DNA from: Companilactobacillus mishanensis
GTDB taxonomy: Bacteria; Bacillota; Bacilli; Lactobacillales; Lactobacillaceae
Direction: 5' to 3'
DNA length: 64,000 bases
NCBI RefSeq assembly: GCF_003946505.1
Contig: NZ_RHON01000001.1
Location: 372,001 to 436,000, forward strand
This document shows, piece after piece, positions 18,304-28,061 of this stretch. The first letter of the stretch is position 1. Every line of letters begins with the position of its first letter. Below the pieces are notes generated by a model that had not been told where the DNA came from, made no database searches, and worked only from the letters and a program-made list of their open reading frames with translations. Both the position numbers and the translations under genes were made by a program.

Positions 18304-19998
18304 TTATTCTACTGCGATCAAGTATGGATATACTGGTTGATCACCTTGATGTACTTCTGTCTCTAAGTCTTCATAATTATCTGAGAGATAATCAGAAATC
18401 TTTTGTGCATCGTTTTGATTACCATCTTTACCAACCAAAATAGTAATAGCTTCACTATCTTCATCGATCATTTTATCAAGCATTTTTTCAGTTGCTTGAA
18501 GAATGTTTTCATCATCAACAGTAATCTTACCGTCAACGATTCCCATGAAGTGACCCTTTGTGATCTTCAAACCATCAATTTCAGTATCACGAATTGCTTG
18601 AGTAACTTGACCACTCTTAACTGTATCTAGAGAATCTTCCATATTTTCTTTGTTCTCATCAATATCAGACTCAGGATTAAATGACAACATAGCAGTCATC
18701 CCTTGAGAAATGGTCTTAGTCCCAACAATAGCTACTGGAATGTCTACTAAACCAGCTGCCTGTTTTGCTGCCATTATGATATTACCGTTGTTTGGCAATA
18801 CAATAGCACGTTTAGCGTTTGAAGACTTGATAGCATCAACGATATCATTTGTTGAAGGATTCATTGTTTGTCCACCACTAATGATGTTTGTTACTCCAAG
18901 GCTTTGGAACAATGTCGATAATCCATCTCCAGACGACACGGCAATTACCGCATAATCAACAGGCTTTTGTGGATCAGCTTTTGGCAAATTATTGACGGAA
19001 GTTTCTTCATCATCATCAACAATTGTTTCATGTTGAATACGCATGTTATCAATTTTTACTTTGACAAGGGAACCAAATTTGCGGCCCTCTTCCCAAACTT
19101 TTCGAGGATAATTCGTATGAACATGGACCTTAACGACCTCATCATCGGATACAACAATCAATGAGTCACCAATTTTACTTAAATAGTCTCTCATCTTGTC
19201 ATTATCAAATGTTTCATCACTCGTTGCATCTTTGCCTAATTCAACCATCATTTCGGTACAGTAACCGTTCTTGATGTCTTCTGAAGTAAATTGACCTTGA
19301 ACAGATTGATGATGAGTTGCATTCACCATTTCATCCATTTCAGTTTCATCAGGTGTATGTTCCTCACCCGCTGGAGAAGCTACGCCAGTCAATCCTTCCA
19401 AGAATCCTTCATATATAAATACAAGACCTTGGCCACCAGAATCAACAACTCCAACTTCTTTTAAAACTGGTAGTAATGATGGTGTCTTTTCTAATCCGAC
19501 TTTGGCACCATCAACAACAGCTTGCATCAATTCAGCTACATCGGTACTACTCTTAACAGCTTTCATACCAGCTTCAGAACCGAATCTAGCAACTGTAAGG
19601 ATTGTTCCTTCGACTGGTTTCATAACTGCTTTATATGCAGTTTTAACACCGTCATCAAATGCTTTCGCAAGATCTAATGCAGACAATTCTTCCTTAGATT
19701 CAATACTTTTTGAAAATCCTCTGAACAATTGAGAAGTGATAACACCAGAATTACCTCTGGCACCCATTAATAGGCCCTTAGCCAAAGCTTTACCTAAAAC
19801 CCCTACAGATTCCGACTCTGATTCATTAACGGCCTTAAAACCGCTTTGAACGGTCAAACTCATATTTGTACCAGTATCCCCATCAGGAACAGGGAACACG
19901 TTGAGTGAATTTACGAATTTTGCATTTTTTTCCAGGCGATGTGACGCCACGCGGACCATATCAGAAAATTCTTTCTTAGTAATACGTTCTATACTCAA
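18304..19998 (-). CDS. fakA: Fatty acid kinase ATP-binding subunit FakA (DAK2 family, YloV)
   Basis: A kinase subunit that phosphorylates fatty acids held by FakB carrier proteins. The N-terminal ~200 residues are a DAK2 nucleotide domain with NVFPVPDGDTGTNMS and KGLLMGARGNSGVI; a middle linker and the C-terminal YloV domain with IISGGQTMNPST follow. The frame extends to 20019, but a TTG at 19998 has GGAGGAG 7 bases upstream and is preferred (564 residues). The Asp23 protein gene is directly upstream, as in Staphylococcus and Bacillus. No fakB is in the window. Confidence 0.92.
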   Translation of the reverse strand: MSIERITKKEFSDMVRVASHRLEKNAKFVNSLNVFPVPDGDTGTNMSLTVQSGFKAVNESESESVGVLGKALAKGLLMGARGNSGVITSQLFRGFSKSIESKEELSALDLAKAFDDGVKTAYKAVMKPVEGTILTVARFGSEAGMKAVKSSTDVAELMQAVVDGAKVGLEKTPSLLPVLKEVGVVDSGGQGLVFIYEGFLEGLTGVASPAGEEHTPDETEMDEMVNATHHQSVQGQFTSEDIKNGYCTEMMVELGKDATSDETFDNDKMRDYLSKIGDSLIVVSDDEVVKVHVHTNYPRKVWEEGRKFGSLVKVKIDNMRIQHETIVDDDEETSVNNLPKADPQKPVDYAVIAVSSGDGLSTLFQSLGVTNIISGGQTMNPSTNDIVDAIKSSNAKRAIVLPNNGNIIMAAKQAAGLVDIPVAIVGTKTISQGMTAMLSFNPESDIDENKENMEDSLDTVKSGQVTQAIRDTEIDGLKITKGHFMGIVDGKITVDDENILQATEKMLDKMIDEDSEAITILVGKDGNQNDAQKISDYLSDNYEDLETEVHQGDQPVYPYLIAVE

Positions 19999-20022
19999 AA
20001 TTTCTCCTCCAACCAGCAATTC

Positions 20023-20391
20023 CTATTTAATATCATCTAAAACTTTAATTCCCTGTACATAAACATTCACAGTGCCAGCTGGTGTTCCAAGCATTGTTTC
20101 TAGATTATATTTAACTTTTTCTTTTAAGTTTTTTGCTACTTCGGATATTTTAATACCATATCCGACAATGATATAGACATCAACGGCAAGTTTTTCATCT
20201 TCTTGATGAATAACGACACCTCGTGAAAAATCTTCACGATTCAAGATCGTGTTCATGCCATCACGCAATTGATTCTTGCTTGCCATACCAACAATACCGT
20301 ATATGTCAGCAGCAGCGCCACCAACGATAGTTGCAACAGTATTATTTGATACATCAATTTCGCCATGCTTTGTTTTTATTGTAATTGCCAT
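20023..20391 (-). CDS. yloU: Asp23/YloU family protein
   Basis: A 122-residue cytoplasmic Asp23-domain protein, a family tied to envelope stress and lipid metabolism. It shows GEIDVSNNTVATIVGGAAADIYGIVGM at the N-terminus and a conserved VDVYIIVGYGIKI region. ATG 20391 has GGAGGATCC upstream and is preferred over the longer open frame to 20415. It heads the unit with fakA, so it may work with it. Confidence 0.93.
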   Translation of the reverse strand: MAITIKTKHGEIDVSNNTVATIVGGAAADIYGIVGMASKNQLRDGMNTILNREDFSRGVVIHQEDEKLAVDVYIIVGYGIKISEVAKNLKEKVKYNLETMLGTPAGTVNVYVQGIKVLDDIK

Positions 20392-20488
20392 TATGGATCC
20401 TCCTATCTGGATCAATGTACTATAAACATTAAAATTCTATCATAGCAACATTTTTATTGAAAGATTTTCGCCCAATATAATTCGACTA

Positions 20489-20517
20489 TTGATTTAGAAC
20501 TTTCATTATGGTAAATT
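20489..20517 (+). promoter_or_regulatory. rpmB promoter
   Basis: TTGATT (20489-20494) and TAAATT (20512-20517), separated by 17 bases, about 50 bases before rpmB. The opposite strand has a candidate for yloU (TTGCTA, 18 bases, TATAGT). Confidence 0.6.
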
Positions 20518-20566
20518 AGTCAGGTGATATTTTAAAGAAAACATGTAGCCAAAGGAGGTCGGTCCC

Positions 20567-20752
20567 ATGGCAAAAGATATTATTACAGGCCGTAAGACTG
20601 TGTTCGGTAACAAACGTTCACATGCTCTCAATCAATCAAAACGTTCTTGGAAGCCAAATTTGCAAAAAGTTCGTATTTTAGTTGATGGTAAACCTAAACG
20701 CGTTTGGGTTTCAGCAAGAGCTTTGAAATCAGGAAAAGTTACTCGTGTATAA
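20567..20752 (+). CDS. rpmB: 50S ribosomal protein L28
   Basis: Large-subunit protein of 61 residues: [26 protein letters not shown]..., with the basic [11 protein letters not shown] and [13 protein letters not shown] segments typical of bacterial L28. No Cys pair is present, so it is the zinc-free form. An AAAGGAGG site lies upstream of the ATG. It is monocistronic and divergent from yloU. Confidence 0.97.
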   Translation: MAKDIITGRKTVFGNKRSHALNQSKRSWKPNLQKVRILVDGKPKRVWVSARALKSGKVTRV

Positions 20753-20770
20753 TCTAATCATTTAAAAAAA

Positions 20771-20792
20771 GACTAACAATTAATTGTTAGTC
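20771..20792. terminator. Bidirectional terminator between rpmB and thiN
   Basis: A perfect 22-base palindrome with A-run on the left and T-run on the right, ending rpmB and the long minus-strand unit. The thiN stop lies inside the stem. Confidence 0.9.
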
Positions 20793-21461
20793 TTTTTTTA
20801 ATGCCTTCTTATCTCGACTTTGAATAACAGCAATTACGCCACTCTCAAAGTTAAAATCAATCGTTGAGTTAACAAACTCATTACTGGCCCAACTGATTGG
20901 ATGATTTGAACTAAAATCCTTTAGTTGATATTTAGCGTCAACCAAATTCAAGCCTGTAACAGGTCCAAGATTAACAAAACCAACGTATTTCATTTTATTT
21001 TCATGATAGATGGTATAGCTACCTGGCCTAAAGAACCGGACTGTATTTGTCTCAGATTTAAAATACATTTTGTCATAAAAAGTTTGAAATCTTTTATCAA
21101 ATGGAAGAAATAGGTTCACTAAGAAATGATCTATCCTACCACCTGTTGCTCCATAAATATAATATTCATCAGCATCAAACTTTTCATGAGCTGCTAATAT
21201 GGTTAGTTCTGAATCAGTATCGTCTTTCTCAGGTGGAAATTTTTTGAAACAAGGAATATTCTCTTTTAGCAATTTTTGTTCTTTTTTATTAATCGAATCA
21301 AAATCACCAATGGCCATTTTTGGCATCACACCGTGTGAAATAAGATATAAATTGCCACGATCTGCCCCTACCCATTCACCAGGAATGGAGGCTGCATTAT
21401 TCAGCAATTCATTTGGATATTCACTTGTTGGACCACCTAAAAGAATATTTATTCGTTTCAT
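20787..21461 (-). CDS. thiN: Thiamine pyrophosphokinase
   Basis: Transfers pyrophosphate from ATP to thiamine. The 224 residues have GGPTSEYPNE, the VGADRGNLYLI and AIGDFDSI metal-binding segments, DDTDSELTI and GATGGRIDHFLVNL in the N-terminal half, then the C-terminal thiamine-binding beta domain. It is the last gene of the priA-to-thiN unit and follows rpe by 5 bases. Confidence 0.96.
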   Translation of the reverse strand: MKRINILLGGPTSEYPNELLNNAASIPGEWVGADRGNLYLISHGVMPKMAIGDFDSINKKEQKLLKENIPCFKKFPPEKDDTDSELTILAAHEKFDADEYYIYGATGGRIDHFLVNLFLPFDKRFQTFYDKMYFKSETNTVRFFRPGSYTIYHENKMKYVGFVNLGPVTGLNLVDAKYQLKDFSSNHPISWASNEFVNSTIDFNFESGVIAVIQSRDKKALKKD

Positions 21462-21466
21462 ATTAA

Positions 21467-22138
21467 TTACTCTGCCGCACTTTGTCTTAATTTATCTACC
21501 TTTTCAGCAAACTCGGCTTCACTTTCACCATTAAATAAATATGAGCCTGCTACAAAAATATCTGCACCAGCATCAGAACACTGTTTGATAGTTCCAGCAT
21601 TTATACCACCATCAACTTCAATTTCAAAATCATCTGCTGCTGAAGTTTGTCTTAATTGATCTAATCTTTGAATTTTTCTAAGCATACCTGGAAGGAAACT
21701 TTGTCCACCAAAGCCTGGATTGACTGTCATTACCAAAATTTGATCAATTATTGGGAAAAGCTCTTTAACGTTTTCCAAAGGAGTTCCAGGATTAACAACG
21801 ACCCCTGCTTTGGCGCCTAAACTTTTAACTAATTCAATAGATCTATAAATGTGATTTGTGCTTTCTGTATGGATCAAAACAGTATCTGCACCAGCATCAA
21901 CGACTGGCTTGATGTATTGATCAGGATTGTCGATCATCATATGAACATCAAGTGGTTTGTCAGTTACTCGTTTCATCCCTTCAATAACACTAGGACTAAA
22001 AGACATGTTTGGAACAAAATGTCCGTCCATAATGTCGATGTGGAATAAATCTGCACCGGCTTTTTCTGCCATTTTTACGTCGTGTTCCAAGTTCATAATG
22101 TCAGCTGCAAGTATTGATGGAGCGATTTTCTTTGTCAT
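21467..22138 (-). CDS. rpe: Ribulose-phosphate 3-epimerase
   Basis: Interconverts ribulose-5-phosphate and xylulose-5-phosphate in the pentose phosphate/phosphoketolase route. The 223 residues form a TIM barrel with APSILAADIMNLEHDV, HIDIMDGHFVPN, HMMIDNP, MTVNPGFGGQSFLP and EVDGGINAGT. Placement after rsgA and before thiN is shared with Bacillus. Confidence 0.97.
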   Translation of the reverse strand: MTKKIAPSILAADIMNLEHDVKMAEKAGADLFHIDIMDGHFVPNMSFSPSVIEGMKRVTDKPLDVHMMIDNPDQYIKPVVDAGADTVLIHTESTNHIYRSIELVKSLGAKAGVVVNPGTPLENVKELFPIIDQILVMTVNPGFGGQSFLPGMLRKIQRLDQLRQTSAADDFEIEVDGGINAGTIKQCSDAGADIFVAGSYLFNGESEAEFAEKVDKLRQSAAE

Positions 22139-22150
22139 AGGTTTTCCCCC

Positions 22151-23041
22151 TCAGTATCTCTTCTTGTAAGAATTTATTTCATTTAGAAAATATAAATAAT
22201 TGTCATAGCGACTTCTCATAATTGTACCAGATTCGACCATTTCTTTGACCTTACAACCTGGTTCATTTACATGTTGGCAGCCTCTGAACTGACAATCAGC
22301 GCTGAATTTAACAAATTCAGGAAATAAATTAGGTAGTTCCTCTTTGTCGATCTCAATTAATTCTAGTGATGAAAATCCTGGTGTATCAGCAACCAATCCA
22401 CCAGCAATCTCAAACAGTGAAACTTGTCTGGTAGTGTGCTTACCACGATTTAAAGTTTGAGATATTGGAGCTGTTGCGATAGATAATTCAGGATTGATGT
22501 GATTTAACAGAGTAGATTTTCCAGCACCAGACTGTCCGGTAAAGACAGTAACTTTATCAGTAAAAAGTGCCTCAAGTCGTTTTACCTGCGCATCATTATA
22601 ACTATCTTTATCTTCAAATATCTCATAATCAGCCTCATGATAACCAGAAAGTGCTTTAATCAAATTCTGATATTCGTCTTCACTGATCAAGTCACCTTTC
22701 GTCAAATAGATAACCGGTTTAATATCATTATGCTCAATATTGACCAAAATTTTATCTAACAGATTACTAGAAAATTTAGGCTCTATTGCTGAAGTTACAA
22801 CAATCGCTTGGTCGATATTTGCTATCGGAGGGCGAACTAAACTATTGGTCCGTGGTAAGAGTTCCATGATATAGCCTAGATCTCCACTAGCCTCGTATGA
22901 AACCATATCGCCGACAATTGGCTTTATCCCTCGTTTACGAAAATTCCCTCTAGCTCGCGTACGAACTAACTCGTCACTTTCACTATCAAGAACATCGTAA
23001 AATCCACTTATCGACTTGATAATTTTTCCTTCTCTAATCAT
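22151..23041 (-). CDS. rsgA: Ribosome small subunit-dependent GTPase RsgA
   Basis: Circularly permuted GTPase that acts late in 30S maturation. The 296 residues have an N-terminal OB-fold, then the GTPase with the order TKGD (G4), GQSGAGKSTLLN (G1), DTPGFSSL (G3), and a C-terminal zinc domain with CQFRGCQHVNEPGCKV. It follows the PASTA kinase gene directly, as in Bacillus. Confidence 0.97.
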   Translation of the reverse strand: MIREGKIIKSISGFYDVLDSESDELVRTRARGNFRKRGIKPIVGDMVSYEASGDLGYIMELLPRTNSLVRPPIANIDQAIVVTSAIEPKFSSNLLDKILVNIEHNDIKPVIYLTKGDLISEDEYQNLIKALSGYHEADYEIFEDKDSYNDAQVKRLEALFTDKVTVFTGQSGAGKSTLLNHINPELSIATAPISQTLNRGKHTTRQVSLFEIAGGLVADTPGFSSLELIEIDKEELPNLFPEFVKFSADCQFRGCQHVNEPGCKVKEMVESGTIMRSRYDNYLYFLNEINSYKKRY

Positions 23042-23044
23042 TTA

Positions 23045-25009
23045 CTACCCACTCACTGAACCACTAAGTATCGTCGAGTTATCTCGCTCCACTGTGTAGT
23101 TCCCAGTTTGACCATCTTTTACATTAAAGCTCAATATTAATGGCGTGTCTTGCGTAATACTCATAGTTCTATAAGGTGTTGAAATGCTATGTGATGAATC
23201 TCCGAGGTAAACTGTGACCTTATTAGGACTTCCAGTGCCGTCATCTTTATATGGTATCGTGATCGACCTGGACAAAGTCTTAGTATTCCCAGAATTATTA
23301 TTATCTTTGTCTTTATCTGAGCCATCATTATCGGATGGATCAGTTCCTTTAGAAATTGTTACTGACAATGTTCCGCCAGATGAAATAACACTATTTGCTT
23401 CTGGACTCTGGCTGATCAATAGACCTTCAGCAACAGAACTTGAATAAGCATAATTAACATCCAGTTCAACATCGATCTCATTAGCATAGTCTTGAATACT
23501 CTTCAAATTGTAACCAGTTAAATCTCGAACATGAATAACCTTTTTCTTTTTAGCACTAGAAGCTTTGGCCAAAGTAAGCGTCAAAGTCTGTTTCTTAGCA
23601 ACAACTTTTTCACCTTTTTGAACACTCTGTTTCAAAATAGTTCCGGCAGTATAGTTATTGTTTGAAGAATACTTTAACTTGACCGTAAATCCACGTTTCT
23701 TCAAATTATCGGAAACGTCTGAGTAATTCTTACCTACCAAGTTAGGCATGGTGTAATACGTTGCACCAAGACTAACAACTAAATTGACCCTTGCACTATT
23801 TTTGAGCTTTAATCCCTTGGTTGGAATTGAACGAATAACATGTCCAGCTTCAACATCATCATCATTTTCTTTTGAAATATTTCCAACTTGAAGATTCGAA
23901 CCTTTTAGCATTACTTTAGCTTGCTTCAAGGTCAAATTACTCAAATCGGGAACAGTAGTTTCTCTATTGCCTTTAACGCCTAAGAAAATCATGAAAATAA
24001 TCAATAACGCTGCAATAACAGACGCAATAATTATATTCCTACGTTTATTATCTTTACCTTTTGATTCTTCGTGGTTGGTATCCTTTTTATCAGGATCAAT
24101 AGAGAATATTGGTGGCATAACCTTTGTAGCGCCTAGATCATCATGAACTATCGGTACAAATTTTGCTTCACCGGCACGTTCTGGCAACAAACAAGTATTC
24201 AAATCGTCGTACATCTGACTGACAGATTGATATCTTTGTTTTGGATCCTTTGCAGTTGCTTTCAGTACTACGTTTTCTAAGGCTGTAGGTATGTTAGAAT
24301 CAATTTTCTGTAAATCAGGGACATCTTCCTTAGAATGCTTCAAAGCAACTGAGACAGCTGTATCTCCCTTAAAAGGCACAGTCTTAGCCAAAAGTTCAAA
24401 CAAGATAATTCCCAGCGCATAAATATCAGAAAGTTCAGTAGCTGATCCTCCACGAATCTGTTCAGGTGACATGTAATGTACTGAGCCTAAAAGTGAATTG
24501 GTTCTCGTGATAGAACGGTCACTAAGAGCTAGAGCTATTCCGAAGTCAGAAACCTTCACCTGAATTGGATCTTTTGAATCATCAACTAAAATATTTTCAG
24601 GCTTTAAATCACGATGAATAATTCCATGCGCATGTGCTTCAGATACTGCGGAACAGATCTGCTGCATGATTGCGACAACCTCATGATAAGGAATTGGAAA
24701 ATTATTTCTTATATATTTTTTTAAATTAGGTCCACTGACATATTCAATGATAATGTACTGATTTCCATGATCATTAACAACATCCAATATATTGACAATA
24801 TTTGGATGTGACAATGTTCCTGTAGCCTTGGCTTCACGCTCAAATCTACGTTTAACTGATTCATCATCCTGTAAATCATAACGTAAAGCTTTAACGGCTA
24901 CCTTTTGATTTGTTTTAGTGTCGTTGGCTAAATAAACATTGGCCATACCACCTTCGCCAAGAGTTCTAATAATCTCATAGCGTCCTCCAACTAGGTAACC
25001 TTTATCCAT
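23045..25009 (-). CDS. PASTA-domain serine/threonine protein kinase
   Basis: Membrane kinase that senses muropeptides and controls cell-wall growth (PrkC/StkP type). The cytoplasmic domain (about 1-280) has LGEGGMANVYLA, the lysine in VAVKAL, HRDLKPENILV and the DFGIALALS loop. One membrane helix lies near residues 325-350, then three PASTA repeats and a Ser/Asn/Asp-rich linker leading to a final small beta-rich domain. The 654 residues are typical for lactobacilli. The phosphatase gene is adjacent with no gap. Confidence 0.97.
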   Translation of the reverse strand: MDKGYLVGGRYEIIRTLGEGGMANVYLANDTKTNQKVAVKALRYDLQDDESVKRRFEREAKATGTLSHPNIVNILDVVNDHGNQYIIIEYVSGPNLKKYIRNNFPIPYHEVVAIMQQICSAVSEAHAHGIIHRDLKPENILVDDSKDPIQVKVSDFGIALALSDRSITRTNSLLGSVHYMSPEQIRGGSATELSDIYALGIILFELLAKTVPFKGDTAVSVALKHSKEDVPDLQKIDSNIPTALENVVLKATAKDPKQRYQSVSQMYDDLNTCLLPERAGEAKFVPIVHDDLGATKVMPPIFSIDPDKKDTNHEESKGKDNKRRNIIIASVIAALLIIFMIFLGVKGNRETTVPDLSNLTLKQAKVMLKGSNLQVGNISKENDDDVEAGHVIRSIPTKGLKLKNSARVNLVVSLGATYYTMPNLVGKNYSDVSDNLKKRGFTVKLKYSSNNNYTAGTILKQSVQKGEKVVAKKQTLTLTLAKASSAKKKKVIHVRDLTGYNLKSIQDYANEIDVELDVNYAYSSSVAEGLLISQSPEANSVISSGGTLSVTISKGTDPSDNDGSDKDKDNNNSGNTKTLSRSITIPYKDDGTGSPNKVTVYLGDSSHSISTPYRTMSITQDTPLILSFNVKDGQTGNYTVERDNSTILSGSVSG

Positions 25010-25753
25010 CTACTTGTTACCCCCGTCTTCCGAGGTAAAAAGTAGAGCCGTAATATTATCACGGCCACCGGCCTGATTTGCTTTTTCGATCAATAGATGG
25101 CATTTTGCGTCAAGACTTAGCTTTTGAGAAAGAACACTTTTGATTTCAGCTTCTGTGACCATATTTGTTAAACCATCGGTACATAACAAAATTATCGAAT
25201 CATCTACATCATCGAAATTTTTGATCCGAGGCTGAACGGTCTGTGAAACGCCCAGTGTTTGAGTAATGATATTCTTCTGAGGATGGTTTTCTGCTTCTTC
25301 AGGACTGATCTGCCCTGTCTCAAGCAATTCGTGAACCAATGAATGATCAACACTAAGTTGTTCAAGTTCTCCGTTGTAATAACGATAGCAACGAGAATCT
25401 CCAACGTTTACGACCATCATTGTTTTTTCTACAAAGAAAACTCCGACCATCGTTGTACCCATACCACTCAAATCATCGAATTGATTGGAAACTGAGATTA
25501 TACGATCGTTTTCTTTACTAATTTCCTTGATGACCCATTCGCGGAGGTCATCTAAGTCTGAAATATCTGTCTCCTCAAATGTATGTCCCAAATGTGAAAC
25601 AGCCATATCAGATGCAACATCTCCACCTCTGTGGCCACCCATACCGTCTGCGACAATACCAAATATAATGCCTTTTTTATTCTTAAAGACATTTACATAA
25701 TCTTGATTATTTTCTCTAAGTTTCCCAACATCAGTCAGCAATGCATAATCCAT
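25010..25753 (-). CDS. PP2C-type serine/threonine phosphatase
   Basis: Removes phosphates set by the neighbouring kinase. The 247 residues have the metal-binding motifs DVGKLRENNQD, VADGMGGHRGGD, VVNVGDSRCYRY, LLCTDGLTNMV and AGGRDNITALL of the PrpC/Stp family. It abuts the kinase start with no gap, a pairing conserved in Firmicutes. Confidence 0.97.
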   Translation of the reverse strand: MDYALLTDVGKLRENNQDYVNVFKNKKGIIFGIVADGMGGHRGGDVASDMAVSHLGHTFEETDISDLDDLREWVIKEISKENDRIISVSNQFDDLSGMGTTMVGVFFVEKTMMVVNVGDSRCYRYYNGELEQLSVDHSLVHELLETGQISPEEAENHPQKNIITQTLGVSQTVQPRIKNFDDVDDSIILLCTDGLTNMVTEAEIKSVLSQKLSLDAKCHLLIEKANQAGGRDNITALLFTSEDGGNK

Positions 25754-25772
25754 TTGTTTTGACCTTACCTCA

Positions 25773-27101
25773 TTATTTTTTTCGTCTAAAGGCGGCTACA
25801 AAAAAACCGTCTGTGAAATAATCATCTGGTAATAATTTTAATACGCCGTCATGAACATTCTTGTCCAGAACATTTTCATGTTTAACTGGAACAACTTCAT
25901 AATTATCATGATCAGCTAAAAACTTCATAACTACATCTTCATTTTCTTCAGCATCAAAGGTGCATGTACTGAACACTAACATGCCATTGACCTTTACTAA
26001 GTCCTTCAAACTATCCAAAATTTGTAATTGAATTTTTTGTAGATTCAATAAATCTTCTGGTTGTCTGAAATAACGTAGCTCTGGCTTACGACGAATCAAT
26101 CCTAATCCTGAACATGGAGCATCAACCAAAATTTTGTCGAAACTCTCTGGGGCAAATTGATCCTTAGCTTTTCTGGCATCTAATGCCTTAGTTCTTATTA
26201 TATCCTCATAACCCAGTCTATGGCTATTTTCTTGTATTAGTTTAGTTTTAGGTTTGTGAATATCTAACGCCATTACTGATCCGTTTGTCAAAAGACTAGC
26301 GATATGCGTCGTCTTACCACCAGGTGCGGCACAACTATCCAATACTTGGTCTCCATCCTGTAAATCTAATGCTGGAGCGACCATCATTGAACTTTCATCT
26401 TGGATCGTAAACAAGCCTTCACGAAATTCATCTGTTTCGATCAAGTTACCACTTGGACAAGTCAATCCAACTGAAGAAATCTGACTTGGTTTCATTTCAA
26501 ATCCAGATTCTGCCAATCTAGCAGTCAATTCTTCAGGAGTGATTTTATTAGTGTTGACTCTAATAGAAATATGCGATGGTTGGTTGATCGATTGCAAGAT
26601 GCTTTTTGTCTTATGAACACCTTGTTGTTTGACCATAAGTTCAACAAGCCATTGTGGTGTACTGTAACGAATACTCATTGAGTGCTCTGAATTTCCCTTT
26701 GGTAGATCTCTAAAACCATGTCGCTGATAATTTCTCAAAACCGCTGTGACAAAATTACCTAATCCATCATTTTTACCGTTTGCTTTAGCAATTTCGACAG
26801 ATTCATTGAAAATAGCATGTTCAGGAACTTTATCCAGATATTGAATCTGATAAATCGCTGTCAGCAAAAGAATATTTACCCAATCTTCAACTTTCTTGCC
26901 AGCAATGTATGGTTCTAATTGATATTCGAGAATCATTTTATGTTGCAATACCCCATATACAATATTCGTCATCAATCTAGAATCAACGTTTGATACGTCA
27001 CTTCTCTTTAAAATATTATTGATTTCAATATTTGAATATGCTTTATTCTTCAAAATTCTTGTCAGTGCTTCGACGGCTAATGCTCTTGGATTATCTTTCA
27101 T
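25773..27101 (-). CDS. rsmB: 16S rRNA (cytosine-967-C5)-methyltransferase RsmB
   Basis: Methylates C967 of 16S rRNA. The 442 residues have an N-terminal NusB-like domain (about 1-140), then a Rossmann methyltransferase with CAAPGGKTTHIA, DAPCSGLG (catalytic Cys) and STCTFDAEENE. The start overlaps the fmt end by 11 bases. The fmt-rsmB pair is widely conserved. Confidence 0.96.
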   Translation of the reverse strand: MKDNPRALAVEALTRILKNKAYSNIEINNILKRSDVSNVDSRLMTNIVYGVLQHKMILEYQLEPYIAGKKVEDWVNILLLTAIYQIQYLDKVPEHAIFNESVEIAKANGKNDGLGNFVTAVLRNYQRHGFRDLPKGNSEHSMSIRYSTPQWLVELMVKQQGVHKTKSILQSINQPSHISIRVNTNKITPEELTARLAESGFEMKPSQISSVGLTCPSGNLIETDEFREGLFTIQDESSMMVAPALDLQDGDQVLDSCAAPGGKTTHIASLLTNGSVMALDIHKPKTKLIQENSHRLGYEDIIRTKALDARKAKDQFAPESFDKILVDAPCSGLGLIRRKPELRYFRQPEDLLNLQKIQLQILDSLKDLVKVNGMLVFSTCTFDAEENEDVVMKFLADHDNYEVVPVKHENVLDKNVHDGVLKLLPDDYFTDGFFVAAFRRKK

Positions 27102-28047
27102 TTATGTTGACCACAACTTGTCCTTCTTCTAAATTTTTACCAGTTCCATTTATATAATTTGCTACGTCCATTACTTTCTTACCAGCAGGTTGAATTTTTT
27201 TGATAGAGACGCCATTTCCATCCCCTGCAACTATAACTAATTTCTTTTTTGTGATTTCAAAAACTGTCCCAGCTTTTAAATCTGTATCGATATTTTCAAC
27301 AGCCGATTTGTATATTTTGGTTCTTTGACCATCTATATTGACCCAAGCTCCAGGTTCGGGACTCAATGCTCTGATATGATTAAAAATTTGTTCGGCTGAT
27401 TGACTGAAATCAAGATGCTCTTGTTCTTTTGAAATGTTTGGTGAAAACACAACTTCATTTTCATCTTGTTCAATAGAATCTGATGTTCCATCTAAAATAT
27501 CTGGAATTGTCTTCAATAATAAATCCCGACCGATAACGGCTAACTTTTCAAATAAACTGCCATTATCGTCATCAGCTTCGATCGGTAACTTTGCAGAACT
27601 AATAATATTACCAGCATCCATAGCTTTGACCATGTACATTATTGTGATACCAGTCTCCTTGTCACCGTTGAGTAATGACCATTGGATAGGTGCGCCACCA
27701 CGATATTTGGGTAACAATGATCCATGGACGTTGATAGCAGCAACTTTGGCAGATTCCAGAAATGAATTTGGTAGGAACTGTCCATATGCAGCAGTTATTA
27801 TCAAATCGACATTCAAAGCTTTTAATTCGCTGACCTCTTCACTGCCAGGCAATTTTGCTGGTTGATAAATTTTGAGACCATTTTGTTCTGCCAGCTCTTT
27901 TACAGGGCTTGCTTGCAATTTTTGCTTTCTACCAACTGGCTTATCTGGTTGAGTTACAACTGCTTGAATATCGTATTTGGCATCCAATAAACCTTGGAGA
28001 ACAGTTGCAGAGAAATCTGGAGTTCCTAAAAATATCACACTTGTCAT
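27091..28047 (-). CDS. fmt: Methionyl-tRNA formyltransferase
   Basis: Formylates initiator Met-tRNA. The 318 residues have an N-terminal formyltransferase domain with IFLGTPDFSA, the HGSLLPKYRGGAPIQWS loop, and a C-terminal OB-fold domain ending in a basic segment. It follows priA by 14 bases and precedes rsmB with an overlap. The 143-residue frame on the opposite strand is a shadow. Confidence 0.97.
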   Translation of the reverse strand: MTSVIFLGTPDFSATVLQGLLDAKYDIQAVVTQPDKPVGRKQKLQASPVKELAEQNGLKIYQPAKLPGSEEVSELKALNVDLIITAAYGQFLPNSFLESAKVAAINVHGSLLPKYRGGAPIQWSLLNGDKETGITIMYMVKAMDAGNIISSAKLPIEADDDNGSLFEKLAVIGRDLLLKTIPDILDGTSDSIEQDENEVVFSPNISKEQEHLDFSQSAEQIFNHIRALSPEPGAWVNIDGQRTKIYKSAVENIDTDLKAGTVFEITKKKLVIVAGDGNGVSIKKIQPAGKKVMDVANYINGTGKNLEEGQVVVNINER

Positions 28048-28061
28048 TTAACATACCTCAC

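Noticed and set aside
27434..27865. 143-residue plus-strand frame opposite fmt
   Set aside because: It lies entirely within the well-matched fmt gene and has no ribosome site or recognisable domain.
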